In this document: in pieces, positions 45,349-56,716 of the stretch
How the letters are laid out: each line of letters opens with the position of its first letter
Numbering within the stretch: the stretch's first letter is position 1
Source of the DNA: Metellina segmentata
Taxonomy: Eukaryota; Arthropoda; Arachnida; Araneae; Tetragnathidae
Direction of reading: 5' to 3'
NCBI GenBank assembly: GCA_947359465.1
Contig: OX375879.1
Span: 122,412,377 to 122,476,376 of the forward strand
Length of the DNA stretch: 64,000 bases
Translations under genes and position numbers: made by a program
Notes under the pieces: generated by a model
Told to the model about the DNA's origin: nothing
Database searches by the model: none
Seen by the model: only the letters and a program-made list of their open reading frames with translations

Positions 45349-48252
45349 TTATGAATTCTCCAATTCCCACTGACTATCCAATTGTGTCTTAAATTCGTAC
45401 ACTCCCTTTGAATTAACTATATTTTCTGGCAACGCGTTCCAACTGTCTATTACCCTATTAAAGTAGTAGTTTTTCCTTAAATCCCGATTAAAATGTGTCT
45501 TATTCAATTTATACCCATGTCCCCTTGTTCTGTTATCCCTATTGAAATTTAAGACCTCTGTGTCCCCTTGTTTTACAAACTTGAAAAGCTGAATCAAATC
45601 CCCCCTCCTTCTTCTTTCCAGTGTATACATGTTTAGCTTACTTAAACGTTCATTATAGTCGAAATTTGCTAGCCCCTTTATTATTTTTGTAGCTCTGTGC
45701 TGAACCCTTTCAATTGATTCTATGTCCTTTCTCATATATGGAGCCCAGAATTGTACAGCATATTCTAGATGTGGTCTTACTAAACCCTTATATAATGGCA
45801 AGATTATATTCTTATCCCTTGAAGTTACAGTCTTTTTAATATACCCCAATAACCTATTAGCCTTTTTACCCGCAGCTGAACATTGGTGACCCATTTTAAA
45901 ATCCCTGTGTATTATCACCCCAAGATCCTTGACTGTTTCTCCCTCCTTTACCTTTACTCCCTGCAGACAGTACTCGGCTCCACTATTCCTGTAACCCATA
46001 TGCAGAACTTGACATTTCCCTACATTAAATGACATACCCCATTTTACAGCCCATTCGGATATCTTATCAAAATCCCCTTGTAAATTTTCTATCTGTAACT
46101 TGGTATCCACTGTCCCCCATATTTTTAAGTCATCTGCAAATATACTGATTCTATTCTTGATCCCCTGACCTATATCATCTATGAAAATTATGAATAAAAT
46201 TGGTCCCAAAACTGATCCCTGAGGCACCCCACTTATAACTTCTGTCCACTGTGAATAATTTCCTTTTACCTGCACTCTCTGCTTTCTACTCAATAACCAG
46301 TTCTTTATCCATATTAATGTTTTTCCCTGAATCCCCAGCCTTTCCAATTTAAACAGTAATGCCTCATGAGGTACTTTATCAAAAGCCTTTTGAAAATCTA
46401 TGTACATGATATCCACACTGCTCTTATTATCCAGCTCCTCAGTAATTTTTTCGTAGAACTTCAAAAGGTTTGTAGAGCAGGATCTGCCCTTCCTAAACCC
46501 ATACTGATTCTCTGATAACAGTCCCCCCTCCTCCAAGTATAACATTATATGCTTTTTTAACAGAGATTCAAATATTTTGCAAATTACTGATGTTAGACTT
46601 ACTGGTCTATAGTTGCCCGGATCACTTTGTATTCCCTTTTTGAAAATTGGAGTTATGTTGGCCAACTTCCAATCCGTTGGCACCCAACCTGTGCTATATG
46701 TTGAATTAAATATCGTGTGAATTACTTCCCCCAGTTCTTCCGCGCATTCCACTAGTACTCTCGGATAAATATCGTCTGGCCCTGGTGCTTTAGATGGCTT
46801 AATTCTTTGCAACTGATGTACTATTTCTTCCCTGTTGAATTTGCATTCTTTAATTATACCCCCTGCAAAGGCTCCATCCTTGGGGTCCTTTTTTAAACTA
46901 TAGTTACCATTGAAAACCCCCAGAAAAAAGTCATTTAACACGTTTACCATTCCCTCCTCGTCTTGAATTAATTCACCTCCCTTCCCCTCTAACGGTCCCA
47001 GTGTAGTGCTAAATTTATTTTTACCACTTGCATATGCAAAAAATTCTTTTGGTTTTATATTTATTTCCCTTGCTAATTTTTCCTCCAAGGACACCTTTTG
47101 CTTCCGACTAATAGTTTTAAACTCCTTTCTGGCTTTCTGATATGCCTCCATGTCCCTGTCGTTACCAGTGCTTTTATATACCCTGTATGTTCTTTGTTTT
47201 AATTTTAAAGCTTTGTGTGTTTCCCCTGAAAACCACATAGGGAACAATTTTCTAGATTTTCCTTTTTTCCTGAACGTTACATGTTTTTTTAACACCATGT
47301 CTAACTTCTTCTTGAATTCCTCCCATTGTTCAGAATGATGCAGTGCTAATAATCCCCCTTTGAATGTTTCCTTTAACTCTTCCCTTATCTTATGAAAATT
47401 TACCTTTCTGAAATTTGGAATTATTCTACTATTGATTGTGTATGCTGACTGAAAATTTATACTTAATCTGATACTTCTATGATCACTTTCTCCCAGTGGC
47501 TCACCTATAACCAAATCCTGCACCCTATCCTCATCATTGCTTAAAATCAAATCCAATATTGCATTGTCCCTAGTATCCTCATACACCATCTGGTACAAAA
47601 AACAATCCTGTATCACTTCCAAAAATTCTGCCCCTTTCCCATTTGTAGCTAGATTGTTTGTCCAGTCAATATTTGGATAGTTATAGTCCCCCATTAAAAT
47701 TAATTCTCCTTTTTGACATGCTTCGTTTATCAGATTGCACATGCCCTTTTCCTGCTCTTCACTACAAACAGGAGGTCTATATATATTACCCAGAATTAGT
47801 CCTTTGCCTTTGTCTGTATTCAGTTTCACCCAGACTGATTCTATACCCTCAGTTTTACTATTTAACTTTATTTCTGTACAGTTTAAGAATTCTCTCACAT
47901 AAATCAAAACCCCACCCCCTTTCCTATTCTCTCTGTCCTCCCTAAACATTGTGAATCCACTTAATTCTAAAATTTGTGCATCTTCACTGCTTGCCCAACT
48001 TTCAGTAATCCCAATGATATCTATATCCTCTGCTTGTGCAATTCCCTTGAGCTCATCCATTTTATTTCTCACACTGCGAGCATTACAATAAAATACTTTT
48101 AGCTTATTTTTCACCCTTAGATTGCACTTTCCCCTTATATTATTTGTTTTGGTATTGTTTTTCTCCCTTACATTGCACTTTCCCTTTGTATTGTTTGTCT
48201 CCTGCAATTTAGACCCTGTTAGTTTTCCTAAGCAATTACTGTGTACTGTCAA
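45349..48252 (-). CDS. LINE ORF2: endonuclease and reverse transcriptase, intact frame
   Basis: Open over about 967 codons, ending at the stop after QLDSQWELENS. The frame is open upstream into ORF1 and has no ATG before codon 66 (counted from a TTG at 48252), so translation may start at a non-AUG codon or by reinitiation after the ORF1 stop 33 bp upstream. The N-terminus has a twofold Lys/Asn/Cys repeat (TKGKCNVREKNN, IRGKCNLRVKNK). The apurinic-type endonuclease spans about 52-270 with N57, E84 (GITESW), YRPP at 158-161, D189 (MGDYNYPN) and SDH at 256-258. RT spans about 480-740: NYRPVSLTSV, YGFRKG, DFQKAFDKVPH, GVPQGSVLGP and the catalytic FADD at 705-708. A C-terminal region follows. All catalytic motifs are present. 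Role in the family: nicking target DNA and reverse-transcribing the element RNA there. Confidence 0.95.
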   Translation of the reverse strand: MTVHSNCLGKLTGSKLQETNNTKGKCNVREKNNTKTNNIRGKCNLRVKNKLKVFYCNARSVRNKMDELKGIAQAEDIDIIGITESWASSEDAQILELSGFTMFREDRENRKGGGVLIYVREFLNCTEIKLNSKTEGIESVWVKLNTDKGKGLILGNIYRPPVCSEEQEKGMCNLINEACQKGELILMGDYNYPNIDWTNNLATNGKGAEFLEVIQDCFLYQMVYEDTRDNAILDLILSNDEDRVQDLVIGEPLGESDHRSIRLSINFQSAYTINSRIIPNFRKVNFHKIREELKETFKGGLLALHHSEQWEEFKKKLDMVLKKHVTFRKKGKSRKLFPMWFSGETHKALKLKQRTYRVYKSTGNDRDMEAYQKARKEFKTISRKQKVSLEEKLAREINIKPKEFFAYASGKNKFSTTLGPLEGKGGELIQDEEGMVNVLNDFFLGVFNGNYSLKKDPKDGAFAGGIIKECKFNREEIVHQLQRIKPSKAPGPDDIYPRVLVECAEELGEVIHTIFNSTYSTGWVPTDWKLANITPIFKKGIQSDPGNYRPVSLTSVICKIFESLLKKHIMLYLEEGGLLSENQYGFRKGRSCSTNLLKFYEKITEELDNKSSVDIMYIDFQKAFDKVPHEALLFKLERLGIQGKTLIWIKNWLLSRKQRVQVKGNYSQWTEVISGVPQGSVLGPILFIIFIDDIGQGIKNRISIFADDLKIWGTVDTKLQIENLQGDFDKISEWAVKWGMSFNVGKCQVLHMGYRNSGAEYCLQGVKVKEGETVKDLGVIIHRDFKMGHQCSAAGKKANRLLGYIKKTVTSRDKNIILPLYKGLVRPHLEYAVQFWAPYMRKDIESIERVQHRATKIIKGLANFDYNERLSKLNMYTLERRRRGDLIQLFKFVKQGDTEVLNFNRDNRTRGHGYKLNKTHFNRDLRKNYYFNRVIDSWNALPENIVNSKGVYEFKTQLDSQWELENS

Positions 48253-48284
48253 CCCTCTATGTCCTTCCCATCCCTGCTTGTATA

Positions 48285-49058
48285 CTAGTTTTTTGACTCC
48301 AGAATATTCAAAACCCGCTTGCCAACCTCCCTATTACCTATCAAGCTTAAATGCAAATTGTCCCTGCTTATCCAATCCCTCCTACACTCCTTCCAAACAT
48401 CTAAAAATCTAACCTCCTCCCTCTCACACAAATCCCTTAACAACCCGTTCATCTTATTGGCCCTTTGATTTAACCACCCATTGCCTAACCCATACCTAGG
48501 TAGTAATCCTAATACTGTTACTTCTGCCCCATGAGACTTAATGCCTCTTAAAAGTGTTTCTGCTTCCCTCTTAAACTCGACATTTGTAGTCCTCTCTACG
48601 TCATTTGTTCCCACCCACACTACTGCCTTTTCCTCCCCTTTAACCACACCTGCCTTAACTGCCTCAACTACATGTTTTACCCTGGCACCTGGCAAACAAC
48701 ACCTTGCAAAATTGCGCTTTTTACGCCCTACCATTTCTCCCAAAACCCTGACCATTGAATCACCAACCACTACTCCTCTAGTTACCTTATCCCCCTAATC
48801 AACATGCCCCAAGTTTACACATTGGACACCCTTTTCCACTCCCTCTACAGCCCTCACCTTCAAAGCCTCCAGCTCCTTCCTCAAATCACCCACCTCTAAA
48901 CAACTCTTGCATGTAAATTCAACCTTCTCTGACATTTTAACCCCGCTCACACACCCCTTTCCTGCCTCAACCATATTCCCACACAAGTCACATTCCACAT
49001 AGAACTCCCCACTGGCTCCCTCTGTCCTCATCTCCTTGAACATTCTAACTATACCCAT
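48285..49058 (-). pseudogene. LINE ORF1: zinc/coiled-coil + SGNH esterase domain, one in-frame TAG
   Basis: A single reading frame of 258 codons from ATG 49056-49058 to TAG 48285-48287, broken once by TAG at 48795-48797. The N-terminal part has a PHD-like Cys cluster (VECDLCGNMVEAGKGC, FTCKSC) and a Leu-heptad helix (LRKELEALKVRAVEG). The C-terminal part is an SGNH-type esterase: GDSMVR (Ser), VWVGTNDV (Gly, Asn) and DNLHLS (His), as found in ORF1 of CR1-group LINEs, where it is thought to bind lipids or RNA particles. No other defect was seen. Unless the TAG is read through or allelic, ORF1 protein would be cut at about residue 87. Confidence 0.85.
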
Positions 49059-49076
49059 GCTTATGCAAAGTAACAC

Positions 49077-49457
49077 TCAATGCACAGAAAAAGCACTACA
49101 CAAAATCAAACACACAGAAAAAGCACTAAGTCAATTACACAGAAAAAGCACTGCACTTGAATGAAATGAATGAAAACAAACAAGACAAAATATTTAGGCC
49201 CAACGAGACATACGTGAATTAGGCCTAACGAGACATACGTGAATTAGGCCTAACGAGACTTGACTTAGGACTATTTGACAAGTCAAAAACTAAGTACAAG
49301 TACTTTAAAAACAATTAGAAATGTTTGAACTGATAGAAAAAGAAGTAATACACTGCTTAGTACTAAATAAATGAAGAATAACTATTAAAAACTTGAATTT
49401 CGCGGGAGCTCCGAAATCGCGACGCACACTGCTCGACACCTAGCGGCGGAAGTGTGA
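49077..49457 (-). promoter_or_regulatory. LINE 5' UTR with short tandem repeats
   Basis: Starts (minus strand) TCACACTTCCGCCGCTAGGT and is CpG-rich in its first ~80 bp, as expected for an internal promoter. Near 49194-49262 a 26-bp unit (TAGGCCTAACGAGACATACG..) is repeated about 2.5 times, and near 49080-49155 a CACAGAAAAAGCACT unit occurs about three times. Confidence 0.65.
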
Positions 49458-51032
49458 CTAAGTGAAAATTTATTTATTATTGCTGCTTGACAGTTTTATT
49501 ATTAGAATTTACTATAGTCTGATTATTTCTCTGTCCTCTATTCAACTTCTCACACTATAGTTTAGGTCTGTCACTTACACTTACTGATAAATTTTTTTAA
49601 AGGATGATGTAATTTACTCAAGGGAAAACTATGTAGGACGTCAACTTGTGTTTTAAAGTTAAACAAATGTTTTATCTTTTGCTTTTATTTTTAAAATTCA
49701 TTTTTTAAATGTATCACCGTGTAACAAACTATGATTTTTAGTAAGTAAATATTGATTTACCATGTCACATTCTGATTTTTTACTTAAAATAAATATTGGT
49801 TTACAAATCATGTCACAAACTGAATTTTTTATTCAACAAATTTATATATCATTATTATAAAAACAGTGTAAAGGGCCTACGGAAATTTAAAATTAAAATC
49901 TGATTTAAAAAATCATGATTTTGTTTTAAACTCTGGTTCTGTGTGTATGCGCCATATTGTTTGTTTCTACTTATTTATGGATCATTTAAATATTATTTCC
50001 CTCATACAAATGCAGTTAATCCAGAATTTCTAGATTTACATCTGAAGCAAAACCTCTCTTTTGCTTCTAAATTTTTTTATTTTCTTCATAAAAAAATCGA
50101 ATTTCTGTGACTCGGATACCTGGTCCTTGCACCATAAAAAAACAATTAACTTCACTGAAAGCAAATACTCTGGGTCATTCTATATCAAATTGGTAGAAGT
50201 GTAATTTTCAATCCTATCCACTCTGATTTCTTTGAAACTTGGCTATTTTCCCCAGTTAGGAAAATTTTTTAGCTTTTTGCAATAGTTTATTTATTTTAAA
50301 TTTGAAGAATTGGGCTATATTTTCATGATTCTAGACTCGTTAAAATACTTGTATGTGACATAACAGTTTAATTGAGCTCAAAAGGGACTTAATTTGTGAT
50401 AAAAGTAAAGTTTCTTATGACTTCAACTTACTTTCATTAAATTTTTAATAAACTTATATGGTATTACTCCATCTAAGGTATGTCCTTTTGCTATGAGTTA
50501 GTTTTCAAATGTTTTTCATTTCTCTGTCTTTTAAACTTATTACTTCATTTCTTTTATGTCATTCACACCAAAGCATTTTGCTTTTTATGTTGGTGATGGG
50601 TCAATATATTTACTTTATTAATTCTTAAAACTTTTTTGTTGCTTTTCCTAGTTCTGTAGTATGTTTTGCATCAGTTTACGTTTAATTTTCACGTCATATG
50701 CTTAAACATTTTACCACCCTTTTAATATTTGTCTAGTTGCCATTTTGATATTTTAAAACCTATTTTAATGAGTTTTTTAGCACAGGTTACTCAATTTTTT
50801 GAAATCCTAAATCAACCAAACAACCTTTCTTATGACACATAAGACCTTTCTAATTTGCAGGTAATACAATTTTTCTGATTTCTTTGTATTACTCATAAAT
50901 GAAATAGCCAAGTTTAGGGAAAATTGGAAGGAGTCAAGATGTAGGGCTGTGTCAATTTAATGTAGAAGGACATGAAATTATTTTATTGTGAAGTGTTTTT
51001 TGTGGTTAACTAATGGTGTTGCTATTTTTTAG

Positions 51033-51203
<171 letters not shown>

Positions 51204-52940
51204 TGAATATACAGTGACCTGGGAAAGAAAACGCAAAATTATTCTAAATGGCTGCGGGAAAATCTTTTTAGGCAATTTATGTTTGCAAATCAGCCCAAAA
51301 CATATCATGAAATGTGTACCTTACATAATATAAAATAGATGTGACAATCAGGTCATTATATTTCTTTTTCAATTTCTGATAATTTTCCTTTAATATTTGT
51401 TACGATTCATTATTTGTTACATTGCTTCCCATTTTTGTTGAAAAGAAACCTCTGGAAATACTCCTTTTTGCCACCTGACTTTGAATCACTTATTTCAATC
51501 TAATGCTGCTTAAGTTTCAATGCTTTCCTATTGTGGAAGGATTGTTATGGCTCAGTGGGTTTTCTCACTGCAAGTTTAATTCCTTTGGGATATTTCTTTT
51601 CTGTGTCAGCTCAACTTTCCTTGTGTCTTGTCTGGTTATGTCCGTTTACTTGACACTATTTGGTGCTGCTTGGCCAACTGTGGCACTTGTGCCATAGAAC
51701 CCCGACTTGTAAGGCTGTAATGACACGAAAATTTACTGTTGCTTTTCATAGTTCTGTAGTATGCAATTGCAAAAAAATGGGAAATTGTAGATTTTGCTTT
51801 GTACTTGGTAAGTATGCAGTCATTGTCTTGTAGTTTTAGATTTAACCAAAAAAAAAATTTATAGGCTTCTTAAAACAATGAAAATTGCACCTAATTTCTT
51901 ATAAATATACATGGCTTAAGTGGAATGCAGCTGTCATTTTTTTAAATTTTGCAGCATAAATCTGTGTTTGGCTTTTATTCTTGTAAGAAATTGCTTGATT
52001 TGTGAAGCAAACAATTTTTGTTCGGTTTCATATGGGAAGTTAATGACTAGATTTCTTTCTGATGCTACATGTTTTATCTTGTCTGTTTGGCATGTTGCCA
52101 ATATAAATCATCAGATGCTACATGTTGCCCGTGCCCATTGTTCACAAACCAATGCCACGGGCAACGCTGTGATGTAAGGTATTAATCTAGTGTCAATTTT
52201 TACTATATCTTTAACGGTCTAAGAGATTAAAAAAAAAAACTGTACTCGTGTGTATTTAATCTGGCGGGAGTCCCTGAGCGGCTGCTCTCTAACTCCGGAG
52301 TAACTTGAATGCAGAATTGTTAAAGTTCTTTTCCTGAACATTCTTGGAGGTGGGCCTCTCTTGTGGCTGGGTCCAATCAGGCTGCTCAATGTCAGTCCAA
52401 TCGGGTTGCTTGATAGTATCACATGACAAGATTCACATAACTCTAGTGCCAGGATGAAGGTGGAAAATAGTGTATTTAATTTCACATTTTGGTTTTCCTC
52501 TTTTTTGGAATTTTGCATCCTCATGCCTGGTGAAGAAAACTGTTGTAATACATTGTTACTTAATTATTTTAAACAAAGTTTGTTTTAAGGCATGCTAGCT
52601 TGGTTAAATGTTAGAAAAATATGTCTTGTGGACTCAATCTGAAAGAAAAATTTTATGAATGAATTTTCTGGGTAAATTTTGTTTTTAGTTAAGGATTAAG
52701 GAAATAAACCCAATCAGCTCATAATCTAAATACCTGTCAACTTTTTCTGAAAGTCTTCCGGTAAAAATAATCCTGTTTTTTCTTTAAGGCGAAAATTTTC
52801 AATGCCCATTTCGGAATTAGCTCAATTGTTATGGAAACTCTTTGGCCTTAATAAAAAACCTAAAAAAGATTTAAATGGAAAAGTGTATTATTATTGAAAC
52901 TGGTAGGAATGCTGTGTTTGATATAATCTTGTATTTGCAG

Positions 52941-53111
52941 TGATTTTGCCTTTATCCAATGGTTCTCCACGTTCCAATTCCCCGAAGTCACCCGAAGAGG
53001 CTGATCTCGCTCCTTCTCCGAGATCTTCTCCGAGATTAGACATTCTCAGTGAGTTTGTGCCCGATTCCACTTCTGTGCCAGTAACTCCAATCGTTGTCAG
53101 TTTTGATGAAG
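52941..53111 (+). CDS. ZC3H11A: ZC3H11A coding exon 4 (Ser/Pro-rich)
   Basis: 171 nt, phase 1 to phase 1, from CTTGTATTTGCAG to GATGAAG|GTAAGT. Encodes LILPLSNGSPRSNSPKSPEE and a following ADLAPSPRSSPRLDILSEFV segment: low-complexity Ser/Pro/Arg with several SP dipeptides, likely disordered and a target for proline-directed kinases. It follows finger 3 where vertebrate ZC3H11A also becomes Pro-rich. Only 207 bp separate its donor from the copia insertion in intron 4. Confidence 0.9.
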
Positions 53112-53318
53112 GTAAGTTTTGGTTTTTTATTGAACCTTTTGATGTAAATATTAATTTCAAAAGTTGAACTTCATGTTACTCATGATAACCTAATCCATCA
53201 ATAAAATCTGGCTAAAGTCACTTGTCAGATATTCCACCAATGTCTGATCAACTACAAAATCGTAACAGAACTTGAAAATCGGGGAATTTTCAGGGAACTT
53301 TTTAATTTGGTAAAGATC

Positions 53319-53624
53319 TATTGGGGTTACGGTCGAAATAAAAGCTGGATATAGCATTTTAAATTGATCGGAATTTATTTAAGTAAAGTATTTAAATTAC
53401 ATAGTATAAATTATTAAAAGTAACAAATAGGCGTACTTCACCTTGCCCATAGGCTTTAGAAAAAGAGAGGATTGAGCATTAAATAAATCACACTGTCATT
53501 CTATATATACATACATTTCAAATAGGGATAGATAACGTAGTAACAATTCAGCCTGAAGTGGGTGGGACTAAATGTGATACGATTGATTTGCATATTAGTT
53601 CTTGTTTATAAACATATTTTAACA
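53319..53624 (-). repeat. copia 3' LTR (306 bp)
   Basis: Minus strand starts TGTTAAAATATGTTTATAAA and ends GACCGTAACCCCAATA. About 90 percent like the other LTR by eye, so the insertion is not recent. Confidence 0.93.
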
Positions 53625-54005
53625 ACTGGCCCTCTCTCACCCACTTCAGCGTATGATAAATTTTTCCAAATTATCTTTAAAAATTACATTGAAAAATACA
53701 TACAAGGAATTTTTGTAACCATATCCAAAAACTAAAATGTAGAAAAGACAAAATATATATTGTAACCCTATTGGAACAATAAATTAGCTTATACTTTTCC
53801 AGATAAGAAAAATACACACAGTAGACATACAAGTTTCCATAAAATATCACAGAAATTAAAAAATTCCTAACTACTCTCGTGAGGTAAATTATTTAAACTG
53901 CATCTCCAATCTGGGAAGTAATGCTGAAAAGTTCCTCCCTGATTGAACAAAATCTTTTTCTTTAATTACACATCCTGAAAAAATTTAAATAGCAAGCCAA
54001 AGTCC

Positions 54006-55290
54006 CTAACAAAATAGTTCGTTACCAAATTTCAAAAGACCTTCCTTTGTCATAGCTTTTGTAAAAGGGTCTGCTAAATTATTTTTAGTATTTATATATT
54101 TTAATTCAAAACAATTTTCAAATATCAGGTTCCTCAAAAAAATTATGTCTAACATCAATGTGTTTTGATTTACTATTCTCAATTGGTGAATTTGAAAACG
54201 CGATTGCTGCTTGATTATCACCAAAAAATTGTACTTTTGTTTAATTTTAAACCTAATTGAAAACATTTGTTAATTATCCTTTTAATCCAAATTAATTCCT
54301 TAGCAGCTTCTGTTAAAGTAATATATTCAGATTTCATTATGGAAAGACTCACACATTTGTGTTTAAATGTCTTTCATACTACAGGTACTTGGTCAACAAG
54401 AAGCAAAATACCACCCATAGAGATTCGATCGTCTCTGTTACCAGCAAAGTCTGAATTGCTAAAGCAATTAATCTATTTTATTTATATTGGATAAATTAAG
54501 TTTATGGTTTTCAGTATATTTTAAGTAACCTAGTAGTTTCAAAAGTGTATGCCAATGTTTTTAATCTGGATTCTCTTGAAATTGAGCTAAAATGTTCACA
54601 GCATAACATATGTCCTGTCGGGTCCTATTCGCGAGATATGAAATACTTCCGAGGACATTACGATATGGTAGCCGTTTCATTTCATTCATTTCAGCTTCCG
54701 TTTTTGAACAGTCATTTTTGGATAAAATAACATTCTTAGAAATAGGCAATAAAAAAAAATGGGAATTTAACTATCTTATATAATTCACAGATTTTTGCAA
54801 TGTAGGCACTTTGATGAATATAAAGGCATCTTTTTTCTTCTAAAAAATCAACACCTAATAGTTTCTTTGTTCTGCCTAATACCTTAAGGTCAAATTCATT
54901 TTTAAACAATTTTAACACAATATCAATATTATTCTGAGTTTTACCAAAAACAATTATATCATCAACATAGATTAATAAAATCACTGAATTTTTACATATA
55001 TAAACACAGTTACAAGATTCCATGTGACTAAATCCCAAGGACAACAAAATGCTATCTAAATAAAAATACCACAAACTGCCAGATTGATGAAGTCCATACA
55101 AGGCCTTTTTGAGATTACAAAAATGGTTTGGAAAACTCACATTACGGAAACCTTGTGGTTGAGTCATGTATACATCTGTATCTAAATCAGCATATAGGTA
55201 AGCACACTTTACATCAATACCTTGTGCAACCAGTCTGGCTTTATACCTAACAATTTTATTATTTTCATCACGTTTTAAATTGCATACCAT
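54006..55290 (-). pseudogene. copia RT and RNase H
   Basis: 55290-54736: RT with VRYKARLVAQG, DVKCAYLYADLDTDVYMTQP, CNLKKALYGLHQSGSLWY and the catalytic ILLIYVDDIIVFGKT. 54749-54561 (another frame): the connection (LPYRNVLGSISYLANRTRQD). Near 54230-54010: RNase H ending with FELKYINTKNNLADPFTKAM. Stops and shifts at about 54740, 54540 and 54130 separate the pieces. Confidence 0.92.
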
Positions 55291-55679
55291 CTACTACCTA
55301 TCCACAGGCTTATCTTTTGGGTGTGGAACTAATTCCCATTCATTCCGTGATTCAATGGTATCTATTTCGTCAGACATGGCTTTTAACTATTTTTTATGCT
55401 TAGGTGTTCTTAGGGTTTTATTATAATTCTTAGATATTTTTATCTCAATATTATTTATTTCAGGATTTGAAGATTGATCAAGATCTGAAATTTTTCCGAA
55501 TTGTCTTTGCCACTAAAATTGAATAAAAAGTTATCAAAATTATTTCTTTTTGCTGTACAATATTTTTGAATATCATTATGAGATCTAAACCATGTTTGAG
55601 TCCCTTCAATGCTGTAATATATATCCGTTCTTGTGCCATCCTTTCTCGGTACAACTTTTCGAATCCATGAAATACTGTT

Positions 55680-56694
55680 TCAAGGAAGTAAGTCTGACTT
55701 ATCAGATCCGGCAACAGGTTCGTCCCAGGTATTATCAAAATCGTAATTTGATAAGGTTATGTACCTTATCGTATTAGGGTCCAGCACAGCTTCCCTATTT
55801 TTTATACTTTCCTCAATTTTTACATTAATTGTTTCAATTATTTTTCTCGAATCTTTAACCCAAATTCTGTATTCTCTAGTGGATGAACAATATCCAACTA
55901 AAATACCTATTTTGGCACGGTTATCAAGTTTTTGTCGTGACTGCTTCGGTATTCCTACGTATGCTTTACTGCCAAAAATTCTTAAATGGGAAACAGAAGG
56001 TTTACAACAACCAAAAAGTTCAAAGGGTGTTTTCTCACTATGTTTATGATAAATTCTGTTCCATGCATAAGTGAAAGTCAATGCGGCCTCAGCCTAAAAT
56101 TCCTGACATAATCTACTGGATTCTAGCATTGCTCGGATCCCGTTCAAAAGTGTCGAATTAAACCTTTCACTAACTGGGTTTTGTTCCGGTGTATAAAAGT
56201 ACGTTCAGCATAAATACCTTGTTCTTCCAAAAAACTTTTAAATTACGGGATGAATAAATTCCATCCCGTTATTAGTTCTTATATTGATAATTTTTAGGTT
56301 AAGGTATCGCTCAGCACATTTCTGATATTTTTCAAAACACTTGAATACATCCGACTTATTTGTCATTATATAAACAGAAACTACGTGAAAAGTCATCAGT
56401 AATTGTTAAATAATACACACCTCCTGTAAGAGATTTTACTGGTATTGGTTCACCTACATCCATATGTAAAAGCTCTAAAGGTCTGGATAATCTGATCTTT
56501 CCAAGTAGTTTAAATGACATACGCTTAGCCTTACCTAATTTACATGGTTCACAATTTATTCTTGTAGATTTAAATTTTTGTAAACCCCTGATGCTTAAAT
56601 TCTTGCTAGTACTTAAAATGTAATCAGAATTAATATGACAGTATCTATTGTGCCATAATTCCAGATCACCCAAACTTCCAGATCCTTCGCACAT
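55680..56694 (-). pseudogene. copia integrase
   Basis: 56694-56356: pre-integrase zinc part (LWHNRYCHIN, CEPCKLGKAKRMSF) and the first catalytic Asp (LELLHMDVGEPIPV), then YLTITDDFSRSF. 56081-55680: end of the core and the C-terminal part (TFTYAWNRIYHKHSEKTPFE, HLRIFGSKAYVGIPKQSRQK, GILVGYCSSTREYRIW). The piece between them (about 56100-56350) is frame-broken. Confidence 0.92.
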
Positions 56695-56716
56695 GGAAGT
56701 AGGGGTTAAATCCTAA

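Larger units (their letters stand above)
45289..49457 (-). mobile_element. CR1-like LINE, full length and nearly intact
   Basis: 4.17 kb with a GC-rich 5' UTR, ORF1, overlapping ORF2 and a 3' UTR that ends in (ATTTGT)n. It is flanked by a 4-bp duplication CTAA (45285-45288 and 49458-49461); the empty site in copy C of the host hAT element (near 63735) has a single related tetramer at this point. Short duplications and a short 3' tandem tail instead of poly-A fit the CR1 group. Two dead copies of the same family are at 5811-6990 and 24349-27235. It is antisense to ZC3H11A. Confidence 0.95.
44653..49935 (-). mobile_element. hAT-type non-autonomous element (copy B) with nested LINE
   Basis: The same family as 35645-36781 in reverse. 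Left end CAGGGTGT (44653-44660), right end degraded to AACTCTG (expected ACACCCTG). Flanking 8-bp repeats GTTCTGCG (44645-44652) and GTTCTGTG (49936-49943) differ at one base. Without the 4.17-kb LINE it would be about 1.1 kb, the size of copy A. Lies in ZC3H11A intron 2. Confidence 0.92.

Noticed and set aside
48285..48770. Esterase-like frame as a host or bacterial hydrolase gene
   Set aside because: It is in frame with the zinc/coiled-coil part and lies directly before ORF2, so it is the ORF1 C-terminal domain of the LINE.
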